DNA from: Flavihumibacter solisilvae
GTDB lineage: Bacteria; Bacteroidota; Bacteroidia; Chitinophagales; Chitinophagaceae
Assembly (NCBI RefSeq): GCF_000814475.1
Contig: NZ_JSVC01000001.1
Location: 186,001 to 250,000, forward strand
Direction of reading: 5' to 3'
DNA length: 64,000 bases
In this document: positions 26,104-32,903 of the stretch, piece by piece
Numbering within the stretch: the stretch's first letter is position 1
Layout of the letters: every line of letters begins with the position of its first letter
Translations under genes and position numbers: made by a program
Notes under the pieces: model-generated
What the model was told of the DNA's origin: nothing
What the model saw: only the letters and a program-made list of their open reading frames with translations
The model's database searches: none

Positions 26104-26706
26104 TTAATCTTTGCCAGTAGTCAATAATTTTTGGTAATAATTATTGACAAACAATAATAACTCGGGAAAAAACGCCTGGTAGTATTTTTCCAGCTTTTCA
26201 TAGTGTTCCCCGAAAAGATAAAAAACCCCTGTACTGTCATCCAGGAACTTTGCGCGGCGTACGAGTCCTTCCATGCTCCTTTGAATTCCTTGTCGTTGCC
26301 GGTAGTTGTATAGCCAGTCGTGGTTCTTCATATAAGGAAAGACCACTGCGAATCTTTCGGGAAAGTTCAATTCAAACTTTTCCAGCGTGGAATATACCCA
26401 TTGGCTGAAAACCGGAAGGCTTTCCCCGGGAAAGGCAATCTGGTCGATGGCAAGGAAATGGTCATACGCCACATCCAGGAATGCACCGGCATACAAACCC
26501 ACCGCAGGCCTGAAAATCTTTTTTGCTTCGCTATTCAGTGGATGGTTATCGGTGAATGTGTCGATCGCGCGATGAAGCATGATTCCCTTTTGGATACCCT
26601 CGGGGTAGTCAAATCTCGATTTGCCTTTAACAAAATCAGAGATCATATTGCCTGCAAGGATCTCAGGCTGCCGGAACGAAAGGTATGCATGAGCGAGAAA
26701 GTTCAT
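26104..26706 (-). CDS. ACP phosphodiesterase family protein (AcpH/DUF479)
   Basis: This 200-aa soluble protein starts MNFLAHAYLSF and has ILAGNMISDFVKG, GIMLHRAIDTFTDNHP and GAFLDVAYDHFLA, the conserved His/Asp clusters of the acyl-carrier-protein phosphodiesterase family. In E. coli AcpH removes the 4'-phosphopantetheine arm from ACP. Metal-binding His and Asp residues are in place, so catalysis is plausible, but the family function outside Proteobacteria is inferred. It is a single gene with a long spacer upstream. Confidence 0.88.
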   Translation of the reverse strand: MNFLAHAYLSFRQPEILAGNMISDFVKGKSRFDYPEGIQKGIMLHRAIDTFTDNHPLNSEAKKIFRPAVGLYAGAFLDVAYDHFLAIDQIAFPGESLPVFSQWVYSTLEKFELNFPERFAVVFPYMKNHDWLYNYRQRQGIQRSMEGLVRRAKFLDDSTGVFYLFGEHYEKLEKYYQAFFPELLLFVNNYYQKLLTTGKD

Positions 26707-27095
26707 GATGACAAAAATGAGATTACCATTCGGCCTTAGTTTAATCCGTTCATCATCGCTGGATAATGAAGGAGTTATGAAGATACAAACGCTTCACCAA
26801 CTTTTCGTGATTCGTTCACTCGTCATTTTCTGTACATCAATTTCCACTCTACTAATTTAACCATCGGTTAACCGAGATTTACTTTTTATTTAACAAATTT
26901 TAATAAATGCAGTACTGGCGCTGCTTTCAGCGGATTAATCAATACCCGAAAAGGACAATCTTATCAGGCTCTTGCAGTTTCTTTAATGTTCCTCACCACC
27001 AGTCAATATTTGCTTGACCGAAGCTGTAACCAAAATACTTTTACATCGTCATACTATCAAACGCACATTGATCATTAAACCTTCAAATTTTTACT
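26707..27095. other. 389-nt intergenic region
   Basis: This AT-rich spacer lies between the divergent acpH-like gene and the first PepSY-like gene. I see no gene, tRNA or terminator. It contains a perfect 12-bp palindrome (TCGGTTAACCGA at 26864-26875) that may be an operator, and a candidate promoter at 27014-27043. Confidence 0.6.
27014..27043 (+). promoter_or_regulatory. Candidate -33/-7 promoter of the PepSY-like pair
   Basis: TTG at 27014 and TACTTTTA at 27036 (7 of 8 to TAnnTTTG) are separated by 19 nt, the same spacing as in the asnS promoter. The leader would be about 45 nt. Confidence 0.35.
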
Positions 27096-27542
27096 ATGAA
27101 AAAGATTTTTGTAATCGCTGCGGCTACTTTTATCAGCCTCGCAAGCTTCGCCAACGTAGATCCTATTACAGGAAAAGTTCTTGAATCATTTCGCACTGAA
27201 TTTGCAGAAGCAAAAAATGTACAGTGGAAATCTCTTGATGATGCCGGACTGTTCCAGGCTACGTTCAACTATCGTAACACTGAACTCAGCGCATTTTACA
27301 ATGCAGAGGGAGACCTGGTTGCTACTGCCCGTTACATCAGCAAAGACAACCTGCCCATCATGGTTGCAAAAGAAATCAGCAACCGTTATCCTGACCATAT
27401 TGTAAGAAGCGTGATTGAACACATCAGCAATGGATCTACTACTTACCATGTTACCTTGTATGGTGAGAAGTCTTCACTGATCGTTTCAGCAAGTCCTTCA
27501 GGAGAATTAAGTGTCTTCAAAAAAGTAAAGAACAGACTGTAA
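27096..27542 (+). CDS. Secreted PepSY-like small protein, copy 1
   Basis: This 148-aa protein has a signal peptide cleaved after about residue 19 (MKKIFVIAAATFISLASFA). The mature part has the pattern FRTEFAEAKNVQW..., then FYNAEGDLVATARYIS and a terminal SLIVSASPSGELSVFKK, resembling the PepSY-like (DUF2874) fold. It probably stays in the periplasm or at the outer membrane. The gene at 27600 is a diverged tandem copy. I know of no assigned function for these proteins. Confidence 0.75.
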   Translation: MKKIFVIAAATFISLASFANVDPITGKVLESFRTEFAEAKNVQWKSLDDAGLFQATFNYRNTELSAFYNAEGDLVATARYISKDNLPIMVAKEISNRYPDHIVRSVIEHISNGSTTYHVTLYGEKSSLIVSASPSGELSVFKKVKNRL

Positions 27543-27599
27543 CCTTGAGAATGCAAGCCTCGTCCTATAGGTATTAAGCATTCTATAAACCTTATCACA

Positions 27600-28052
27600 A
27601 TGAAAAAAGTAATCACCGGTGTAGTAGTATTGGTAATGCTCTCCTTTACAACCACCTTTGCAAACACAATCGACAACAACGAATCTGTAAACAAGCGCGT
27701 AGAAAGATCCTTCAAAAAAGAATTCGCATCTGCAAAACTGACAAGTTGGACTAAAGTAAGCAACCTGTTCAAAGCGGAATTCACAATGAACGGCCAGGTA
27801 ATGTTCGCCTACCTGAACGAGGAGGGAGAAGTTGTGGGTGTTTATCGTAACATCCTTTCAGATCAGCTTCCCATTCAACTCCTTACCGAACTTAAAGATG
27901 ACTATTCCGATTATTGGATCACGACACTGTTTGAAATGGTGAAAGACAATGGAACAAGCTACTATATAGCTTTGGAAAATGGAACTCACCAGCTGGTACT
28001 GAAAAGTGACAACAGCAACAATTGGTTCGTTTATTCCAAAATCAAAAAATAA
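27600..28052 (+). CDS. Secreted PepSY-like small protein, copy 2
   Basis: This 150-aa protein is a paralogue of the preceding gene: signal peptide (MKKVITGVVVLVMLSFTTTFA), FKKEFASAKLTSW in place of FRTEFAEAKNVQW, AYLNEEGEVVGVYRNI in place of FYNAEGDLVATARYI, and a similar C-terminal strand pattern. The similarity is partial, so the duplication is old or under diversifying selection. The gap is 57 nt, suggesting co-transcription, and a terminator follows at 28088. The function is unknown. Confidence 0.75.
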   Translation: MKKVITGVVVLVMLSFTTTFANTIDNNESVNKRVERSFKKEFASAKLTSWTKVSNLFKAEFTMNGQVMFAYLNEEGEVVGVYRNILSDQLPIQLLTELKDDYSDYWITTLFEMVKDNGTSYYIALENGTHQLVLKSDNSNNWFVYSKIKK

Positions 28053-28087
28053 ATCAGCCTTTTCTCTGAGGTTTTGTTGGAAAGTAA

Positions 28088-28114
28088 AAGCCCTGCTATT
28101 TGGCGGGGCTTTTC
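28088..28114 (+). terminator. Intrinsic terminator after the PepSY-like pair
   Basis: The stem AGCCCTG/CGGGGCT has an 8-nt loop followed by TTTT. It runs directly into the -7 box of the next gene. Confidence 0.7.
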
Positions 28115-28117
28115 ATT

Positions 28118-28125
28118 TACCTTTG
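28118..28125 (+). promoter_or_regulatory. -7 box (TACCTTTG) of the deoxyhypusine-synthase-like gene
   Basis: This is an exact TAnnTTTG match 20 nt before the ATG. A TTTG lies 15 nt upstream inside the terminator stem, closer than usual. Confidence 0.4.
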
Positions 28126-28145
28126 TTTTCCTAAAATAAGTTATC

Positions 28146-29120
28146 ATGAGCAAAGGTCCCGTTTCACAGTTTATTCAGCACCACTACCGGCACTTCAATG
28201 CTGCAGCTCTGGTAGATGCCGCCAAAGGATATGAACAACATTTACTGGATGGAGGAAAAATGATGATCACCCTGGCGGGTGCAATGAGTACTGCCGAATT
28301 GGGCGTTTCACTCGCAGAAATGATCAGGCAGGATAAAGTACATATCATTTCCTGTACAGGAGCGAATCTTGAAGAAGATATCATGAACCTGGTTGCGCAT
28401 ACGCATTACAAAAGAATACCCAATTACCGTGACCTGACACCACAAGAGGAATGGCAACTGCTGGAGGAAGGTTTGAACAGGGTAACTGATACCTGCATAC
28501 CGGAACATGAAGCTTTCAGGAAAATCCAGCATCATATAGCCAGGCTATGGAAAGAAGCGGACAAAGCCGGAGAACGTTACCTGCCCCATGAGTTCATGTA
28601 CAAACTGCTTCTTAGCGGTGTAATGAAAGACGATTATGAAATTGATCCGAAAGACAGCTGGATGGTTGCTGCTGCAGAAAAGAATCTGCCGATAATTGTT
28701 GGTGGATGGGAAGACAGCACGATGGGAAATATTTTCGCTTCCTATGTGATTAAAAATGAGGTGAAGGCAACCACCATGAAAAGCGGAATTGAATACATGG
28801 TCTGGCTTACTGAATGGTACCGGAATAACAGTGGCGGCAAAGGCGTAGGATTTTTCCAGCTTGGAGGCGGTATCGCCGGAGATTTCCCGATCTGTGTGGT
28901 GCCGATGATGTACCAGGACCTCGAATGGCATGATGTTCCGTTCTGGAGTTATTTCTGCCAGGTAAGCGATTCTACGACTTCCTATGGATCTTATTCCGGT
29001 GCTGTGCCAAATGAAAAGATTACCTGGGGAAAACTGGGAATTGACACGCCGAAGTACATTGTAGAAAGCGATGCAACAATTGTTGCTCCACTGATCTTTG
29101 CGTATATATTAGGATGGTAA
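28146..29120 (+). CDS. Deoxyhypusine synthase-like protein
   Basis: This 324-aa protein keeps the deoxyhypusine synthase architecture: a GGKMMITLAGAMSTAELG nucleotide-binding start, HIISCTGANLEEDIMNL, GGGIAGDFPICVVP, and a C-terminal DSTTSYGSYSGAVPNEK followed by TWGKLG. The active-site Lys (human Lys329) is preserved as Lys296 in WGK. Bacteria have no eIF5A, so the classical substrate is absent; bacterial relatives may make homospermidine or modify another target. It is a single gene with its own promoter. The family call is firm, the reaction is not. Confidence 0.85.
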   Translation: MSKGPVSQFIQHHYRHFNAAALVDAAKGYEQHLLDGGKMMITLAGAMSTAELGVSLAEMIRQDKVHIISCTGANLEEDIMNLVAHTHYKRIPNYRDLTPQEEWQLLEEGLNRVTDTCIPEHEAFRKIQHHIARLWKEADKAGERYLPHEFMYKLLLSGVMKDDYEIDPKDSWMVAAAEKNLPIIVGGWEDSTMGNIFASYVIKNEVKATTMKSGIEYMVWLTEWYRNNSGGKGVGFFQLGGGIAGDFPICVVPMMYQDLEWHDVPFWSYFCQVSDSTTSYGSYSGAVPNEKITWGKLGIDTPKYIVESDATIVAPLIFAYILGW

Positions 29121-29154
29121 GTAACGGCATTTGATTTGCCGGAATGTTTTATAA

Positions 29155-29184
29155 AAAAGGGCGCCCTTCAGGGCGCCCTTTGAT
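29155..29184 (-). terminator. Terminator of the basic secreted protein gene
   Basis: The stem AAAGGGCGCCC/GGGCGCCCTTT has a TTCA loop. Its T-rich flank (TTTTTTATAAAA) is on the minus strand, so it mainly serves the gene ending at 29207. Confidence 0.8.
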
Positions 29185-29206
29185 TTGGGGATACGGATCA
29201 AAAGAA

Positions 29207-29473
29207 TTAATTCCATGATGGTTTTTTCGGATACCTGGTATTGTTTCGATATGGGTAGCCAGGATAATAGCGGTGGTCATTGCGGTCATACCTGTGACTA
29301 TATCGGCGGTCAATATGGTGGCTTCCACATTTTTCCCTCCTTTGAACTGCATGTCTTCGCTTGTCCTTCCTGTCTTTTTTCCCGTCATGTGCGAAGCTGT
29401 CCGCACCCATCATTAAGCCTCCGATTGTGAGGACCATTACAAGAACCCTTTTAAGAGTGGCGGTCGTGTTCAT
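29207..29473 (-). CDS. Small secreted basic protein
   Basis: This 88-aa protein has a signal peptide of about 28 residues (MNTTATLKRVLVMVLTIGGL, ending near DSFA). The mature part is very rich in Arg, Lys, His, Tyr and Asp (DGKKDRKDKRRH, HHIDRRYSHRYDRNDHRYY), without cysteines beyond one. Composition suggests a disordered, polyampholyte or metal-binding peptide. I recognise no family. The start is ATG 29473; upstream in-frame sequence does not look like a signal. A minus-strand terminator follows, which supports its strand. The open frames on the other strand lack a signal peptide. Confidence 0.6.
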   Translation of the reverse strand: MNTTATLKRVLVMVLTIGGLMMGADSFAHDGKKDRKDKRRHAVQRREKCGSHHIDRRYSHRYDRNDHRYYPGYPYRNNTRYPKKPSWN

Positions 29474-29565
29474 AATTTCTGTTTTCCAGTTTGGTACAAA
29501 ATTGTTTACATACATATTGACCACCACAGGGAAAACTGGTTTAACCGCTACTTGCAAAAGAATTC

Positions 29566-31098
29566 TTAACGTTCCATGGCCGGTAATTCAAGATCACGCT
29601 TCATCATCTGGTCACGGTTCGCCATTTCCCAGGCAGTATAGAAAATCAGGTGTGCTCTTTTCTTCAGGAGGGTATAGTTGATTTTATCAGGAGTATCGCC
29701 AGGCTTGTGGTAATCAGCCTGCAACATTCCGTCATAATAGAAAATAACAGGAACACCTTTTCTTGCGAAATTGTAATGGTCGCTCCTGAAGTAGATCTGG
29801 TGTTGATCCTGGGGGTCGTTGAAACGGTAGTCAAGCGCCAGTTTAGTGTATTTTTTGTTAACTGATTCGCTCAGCGGTTTAAGTTCCGTGCTCAACTTGT
29901 CGTCGCCAACAACATACACGTAATTCAACGTGTCCGTTGTCTTACGTTCTGTGTCAACCCTGCCGATCATGTCGATATTCAGGTCTGCGGTAGTCTTATC
30001 AAGTGGGATGGAGGGATAATTGCTGAAATATTCAGAACCCCAAAGTCCTTTTTCCTCCCCACTTACTGTCATGAACAGCACATTCCTCCGGGGTCCGTTT
30101 CCGGCAGCTTTTGCTTTTGCAAATGCTTCAGCCATTTCCAGTACTCCTACTGTTCCAGAGCCATCATCATCGGCACCATAATAAATCACGTTTCCACGCT
30201 TCCCGAGGTGGTCGTAGTGTGCAGTGATCACCAGCCACTCATCTTTCTTATCTGATCCTTCGATATATCCCATTACGTTGGTGCTTTCGAGCATCTGCAC
30301 GTCTTTACGCAAATCGAGCATTGTGTTGGCCTTATACACATTTGCCGGCACCTGGGCCGTTTTGGCTTTTTCCTGGAGGGAGTTCCATTCACTACCTACC
30401 AGTGTTGCGGCAACGTCAGGTGAAATGGAATAAAGTGAGGGCTGTTGTTCTGCTGTGTACAGGTTTGTATACATATTTCCGAGCGCAGGCTGCTCTTTAC
30501 GCGGGAAACCTGGAGCAACGATAAGTACTCCGGCAGCGCCTTTTTTTACTGCACTGAAATATTTTCCATACAAGCCGCCCGGTGCCCTGAATCCTTTTTT
30601 GTTGGATTTGTAGCTGGAAGGAGCGCCGTCGAGCAGCAGTACAAGTTTTCCACGGACATCCTTACCCGCATAATCGTCATACGCAGAGTCCACGATTCCA
30701 TGCCCTGCAAATACTACTTCAGAAAAAAATTGAGATCCGGACCTCGTCAGCTGCAGCAAAGGCTGAAAGTCACGGTTAAGCTGGTATTCCTTTCCATTCA
30801 CGCTGACCCGGCTTCCGACGAGTGAATCCCTGTATACAGGAAATGCCATCTGGTAACTTCCGTTGTTGCCTGGCAGTAGTCCAACGGACCGGAAGTGCTG
30901 CTCAATATAAGCGGCCGCCTTGCGCTGCCCTTCTGTAGCCGTTTCCCTGCCTTCCATTTCTTCACCTGCAATTATGTACAGGTGTCTCTTAAGGTCGTCT
31001 TCAGTAATGGATGCAGCAATTTTTTGTGGATTTGCCTTCTTCTGGGCAAACACCATAGAGGCCGGGAACAGGCCCAGCACTAAAATTAGCTTTCTCAT
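29566..31098 (-). CDS. Secreted M28-family peptidase
   Basis: This 510-aa zinc aminopeptidase has a signal peptide (MRKLILVLGLFPASMVFA). The N-terminal part precedes a protease-associated insert near residues 120-240. The M28 metal ligands are visible in TAHYDHLG, GADDDGSG, SGEEKGLWGS, NIDMIGR and FRSDHYNF. It probably trims N-terminal residues of peptides in the periplasm or outside the cell. The start is ATG 31098, which gives a clean signal. A second, shorter-range relative with a PDZ domain is encoded at 36817. Confidence 0.9.
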   Translation of the reverse strand: MRKLILVLGLFPASMVFAQKKANPQKIAASITEDDLKRHLYIIAGEEMEGRETATEGQRKAAAYIEQHFRSVGLLPGNNGSYQMAFPVYRDSLVGSRVSVNGKEYQLNRDFQPLLQLTRSGSQFFSEVVFAGHGIVDSAYDDYAGKDVRGKLVLLLDGAPSSYKSNKKGFRAPGGLYGKYFSAVKKGAAGVLIVAPGFPRKEQPALGNMYTNLYTAEQQPSLYSISPDVAATLVGSEWNSLQEKAKTAQVPANVYKANTMLDLRKDVQMLESTNVMGYIEGSDKKDEWLVITAHYDHLGKRGNVIYYGADDDGSGTVGVLEMAEAFAKAKAAGNGPRRNVLFMTVSGEEKGLWGSEYFSNYPSIPLDKTTADLNIDMIGRVDTERKTTDTLNYVYVVGDDKLSTELKPLSESVNKKYTKLALDYRFNDPQDQHQIYFRSDHYNFARKGVPVIFYYDGMLQADYHKPGDTPDKINYTLLKKRAHLIFYTAWEMANRDQMMKRDLELPAMER

Positions 31099-31161
31099 GC
31101 AATAGATAAATTGAAGGAGCAATTTAATGATCCTGTCAATCAGATGTGGACAAGGAGGAAC

Positions 31162-31608
31162 TTAATTGCAGGAAATTTTCGCCACCCTGTTTGCATGACG
31201 GCCACCTTCAAACGCAGTTGCCATGAAGATTTCTACCATCGAAATAGCGGTCTGTATGTCAACAAAACGGGCGGGAATACAAATAATATTGGCGTCGTTA
31301 TGTTGTCTTACCAGGGACGCGACTTCTGTATTCCAGCACAGGCCGGCCCTGATTTCCGCGTGTTTGTTAGCTGTAATGGCAACACCGTTGGCACTACCGC
31401 ATACCAGGATTCCAAACGCTGCTTCACCACTGGCAACACTCTGTGCTGTAGGGTGCGCAAAATCGGGATAGTCTACCGAAGCGGGTCCGTTGGTGCCAAA
31501 GTCCTTTACCTGGAAACCTTTATCCCTCAGGTATGCTGCCAATGCATCCTTATACTCGAATCCTGCATGGTCAGCTCCAATAGCAACCGGTAGTTCTTTC
31601 GAAAACAC
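31162..31608 (-). CDS. rpiB: Ribose-5-phosphate isomerase B
   Basis: This 148-aa RpiB/LacA-type isomerase interconverts ribose-5-phosphate and ribulose-5-phosphate in the pentose phosphate pathway. It shows IGADHAGFEYK at the start, DYPDFAHP, the catalytic Cys in ILVCGSANGVAI, and NDANIICIPAR. The start is a GTG at 31608; an in-frame stop lies four codons upstream and there is no ATG before the first strand. Its 44-nt gap from tatC could put it in the tatC transcript. Confidence 0.92.
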   Translation of the reverse strand: MFSKELPVAIGADHAGFEYKDALAAYLRDKGFQVKDFGTNGPASVDYPDFAHPTAQSVASGEAAFGILVCGSANGVAITANKHAEIRAGLCWNTEVASLVRQHNDANIICIPARFVDIQTAISMVEIFMATAFEGGRHANRVAKISCN

Positions 31609-31652
31609 GCTAGAAATTTATAAGTGAAAACTGAAAATTCTAAAACCCCTCC

Positions 31653-32504
31653 TTAGCTCCAATCAGCTGGCAGGTTGTCCTGTTCCTGTTCCTTATTCAC
31701 CCGCGCTGCAATACTGATGCTGATCTCGTAAAGGAGCCATAAAGGTACGGTTACAATAAGCTGGCTCACCACATCGGGTGGTGTGATTACAGCGGCTATA
31801 ACCAGTATAACGACAACGGCAAACTTGCGATAGGTGCGCAGAAATGTTGCTGTTATAATCCCGACCTTGGCGAGGAAATACACAACAAGCGGAAGCTGAA
31901 ACACGATACCGGTTCCCAATACAAGAGACACGATATTATCGATGTAATCACTTACTGTAAAAGTATTCTGGATCATCGGGCTGAGCGTGTACGCCGCAAA
32001 AAAGTTCACGGTGTACGGTGCTATCAGGAAATATCCAAAACCCACCCCTGAAAAGAATAGCAGTGATACCCAGAAGATCACCCCCCTTGTTCTTTTCAGT
32101 TCTTTATCTGTCAGGGCAGGTCTGACGAATCTCCAGAACTCCCAAAACACATACGGAAAAGATATAATGAACCCGCCGACAAATGCTATGGTGAAGCTCA
32201 TCATGAACTGGCTGCTCATTTCCGTACTGATCAGTTTCAGGTTAATGTCGGACAGGCATAAAGCATCGCCCAATCCAAGTCTGTGACTTGTAGAGCAAAG
32301 CAATCGGTATGTAATAAAATCCTTATTTGCAGGGCCCATCACGATTTCCCCAAAGAAGAAATCCATGTATACAAACACGATTATAGCACCTACGAATACC
32401 GAGAGCAAACAGCGCATGATATGCCACCGGAGAGCCTCGAGGTGATCGACAAAAGACATTTCAGCCGCTGTGCCACCCTTTCTGTTGAATAAACTTTTAG
32501 CCAT
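31653..32504 (-). CDS. tatC: Twin-arginine translocase subunit TatC
   Basis: This 283-aa inner-membrane protein has six predicted membrane segments and the family signature from residue 17 (SFVDHLEALRWHI), which carries the Glu that contacts twin-arginine signals, then PYVFWEFWRFVRPAL and GIVFQLPLVVYFLAKVG. It forms the receptor complex of the Tat pathway. The tatA/B genes are not adjacent. The length exceeds the usual 250 aa because of an insert in the first periplasmic loop (GPANKDFITYRLL). A well-matched promoter lies just upstream. Confidence 0.94.
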   Translation of the reverse strand: MAKSLFNRKGGTAAEMSFVDHLEALRWHIMRCLLSVFVGAIIVFVYMDFFFGEIVMGPANKDFITYRLLCSTSHRLGLGDALCLSDINLKLISTEMSSQFMMSFTIAFVGGFIISFPYVFWEFWRFVRPALTDKELKRTRGVIFWVSLLFFSGVGFGYFLIAPYTVNFFAAYTLSPMIQNTFTVSDYIDNIVSLVLGTGIVFQLPLVVYFLAKVGIITATFLRTYRKFAVVVILVIAAVITPPDVVSQLIVTVPLWLLYEISISIAARVNKEQEQDNLPADWS

Positions 32505-32520
32505 ATGGAATGAAAGCGGG

Positions 32521-32550
32521 CAAATTTAAGGAAACATTGGCTGCTACAAA
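32521..32550 (-). promoter_or_regulatory. Promoter of tatC (TTTG-N18-TAAATTTG)
   Basis: On the minus strand TTTG at 32550-32547 and TAAATTTG at 32528-32521 are spaced by 18 nt, an exact match to the Bacteroidota -33/-7 pattern. The leader would be roughly 10 nt. Confidence 0.6.
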
Positions 32551-32626
32551 GCCCATGCTCTTCAACCCGCAATAAAAAAGAATTATATTCGTTATCCACA
32601 TGTTAATCACCTAAACGCCGATATCA

Positions 32627-32800
32627 ATGAAAAAAAATGCCATGTATTTCAACACACATGCCATCAAGATTCACAAGGACAGCTACCGTCCTGGTTTGAA
32701 CATCTCCCGTTTTTTCAAATATCTCTGCTTTGTAATGTTCCATGGCGTGTCACCCATCGAACACCGTCCAGGTTATGCCCGGAAATCAAAACGTTACTAA
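32627..32800 (+). CDS. Possible 57-aa small basic protein
   Basis: An ATG-initiated frame of 57 codons encodes a basic, aromatic-rich peptide starting MKKNAMYFNTHAIKIHKDSY and ending YARKSKRY, with one weakly hydrophobic stretch (FFKYLCFVMFHGV). It lies in the 399-nt spacer between tatC and the SNF2 helicase gene and is followed 46 nt later by a strong + strand terminator that no other + strand gene explains. A TATATTCG -7-like box (7 of 8) is at 32584. I recognise no family. It may be a real protein or part of a non-coding RNA. Confidence 0.4.
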   Translation: MKKNAMYFNTHAIKIHKDSYRPGLNISRFFKYLCFVMFHGVSPIEHRPGYARKSKRY

Positions 32801-32846
32801 CCCAAACACATATTGGTACTTACCTCTGAAACCACTTGTAGGTGCC

Positions 32847-32876
32847 AGGCCCCACTTCGGTGGGGCTTTTTTATTT
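32847..32876 (+). terminator. Orphan + strand terminator with UUCG loop
   Basis: The stem GCCCCAC/GTGGGGC closes a TTCG tetraloop and is followed by TTTTTTATTT. The T-run is on the + side only, so it ends a + strand transcript in the tatC-SNF2 spacer. Confidence 0.8.
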
Positions 32877-32903
32877 CCTTCTTTCTGTTCCTGGAATTCG
32901 GCG

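Noticed and set aside
29125-29139. CGGCATT-TGAT-TTGC, close to sigma-54 consensus
   Set aside because: It points into a terminator and there is no + strand gene downstream before the minus-strand gene, so it is probably chance.
29185-29430. 81-codon + strand frame
   Set aside because: It is rich in Gly and Cys but lies antisense to the secreted basic protein, which has a signal peptide and a matching terminator.
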